This document shows, one piece after another, positions 5,842-7,601 of a stretch of DNA of 7,601 nt; within the stretch, counting starts at the first letter, position 1, and every line of letters begins with the position of its first letter. A model generated the notes under the pieces. That model was not told the DNA's origin. It ran no database searches and saw nothing but the letters and a program-made list of their open reading frames with translations. The DNA is from Acidobacteriaceae bacterium (GTDB lineage: Bacteria; Acidobacteriota; Terriglobia; Terriglobales; Acidobacteriaceae). The position numbers were made by a program, and so were the translations under genes. Location of the stretch: assembly GCA_030039895.1 (NCBI GenBank), contig JASHUR010000066.1, positions 1-7,601 of the forward strand. Reading direction: 5' to 3'.

Positions 5842-7601
<1,760 letters not shown>

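Overview
The window is about 7.6 kb of moderately GC-rich bacterial chromosome, densely packed with ordinary housekeeping and lineage-type genes. My best guess for the source is a member of the Acidobacteria (Acidobacteriaceae/Terriglobia type). This rests on remembered resemblance of the UvrA sequence, of the secreted 337-residue protein (short aromatic-rich segment around W/Y/W and NxNAYFYY) and of the small membrane protein. No rRNA or other marker gene is present, so the assignment is an inference. I see no mobile element, CRISPR array, tRNA or rRNA, and no defence or secretion island.

Layout. Bases 2-934 (+) are the C-terminal 310 residues of adenylosuccinate lyase (purB), cut by the left edge. 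A 95-base gap with a nested stem-loop follows, then a DUF4126-type membrane protein (1030-1659, +) with a clear ribosome binding site. Then comes the flavin prenyltransferase gene ubiX (1696-2301, +). These three point the same way and may be co-transcribed, although the stem-loop could separate purB from the other two. A convergent junction of only 7 bases separates ubiX from a leftward cluster: a secreted protein of unknown function (3466-4479, -), a nitroreductase-family flavoprotein (2740-3411, -) and a Nudix hydrolase (2309-2740, -). The nitroreductase stop and the Nudix start overlap, which suggests translational coupling.

A 99-base divergent spacer separates that cluster from a rightward exported protein with an STN-like (secretin/TonB short N-terminal) domain (4579-5337, +). 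Bases 5338-5841 look empty at first sight. However, they hold a short leftward ORF (5417-5578, -) that encodes a plausible single-pass membrane protein of 53 residues, and a promoter-like region with small repeats ahead of uvrA. The window ends inside uvrA (5842 to the right edge, +), which is intact as far as it goes: 586 codons through the first nucleotide-binding domain.

Functionally this is a mixture: purine synthesis (PurB), prenyl-FMN cofactor supply (UbiX), flavin redox chemistry and nucleotide-derivative clean-up (nitroreductase and Nudix), envelope proteins of unknown role, and nucleotide excision repair (UvrA). Apart from the leftward operon there is little sign that the genes form one system. 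I did not find a convincing undescribed system. The items most worth a second look are the small membrane protein, the stand-alone STN-like protein, the secreted lineage-type protein and the repeat-bearing uvrA leader.
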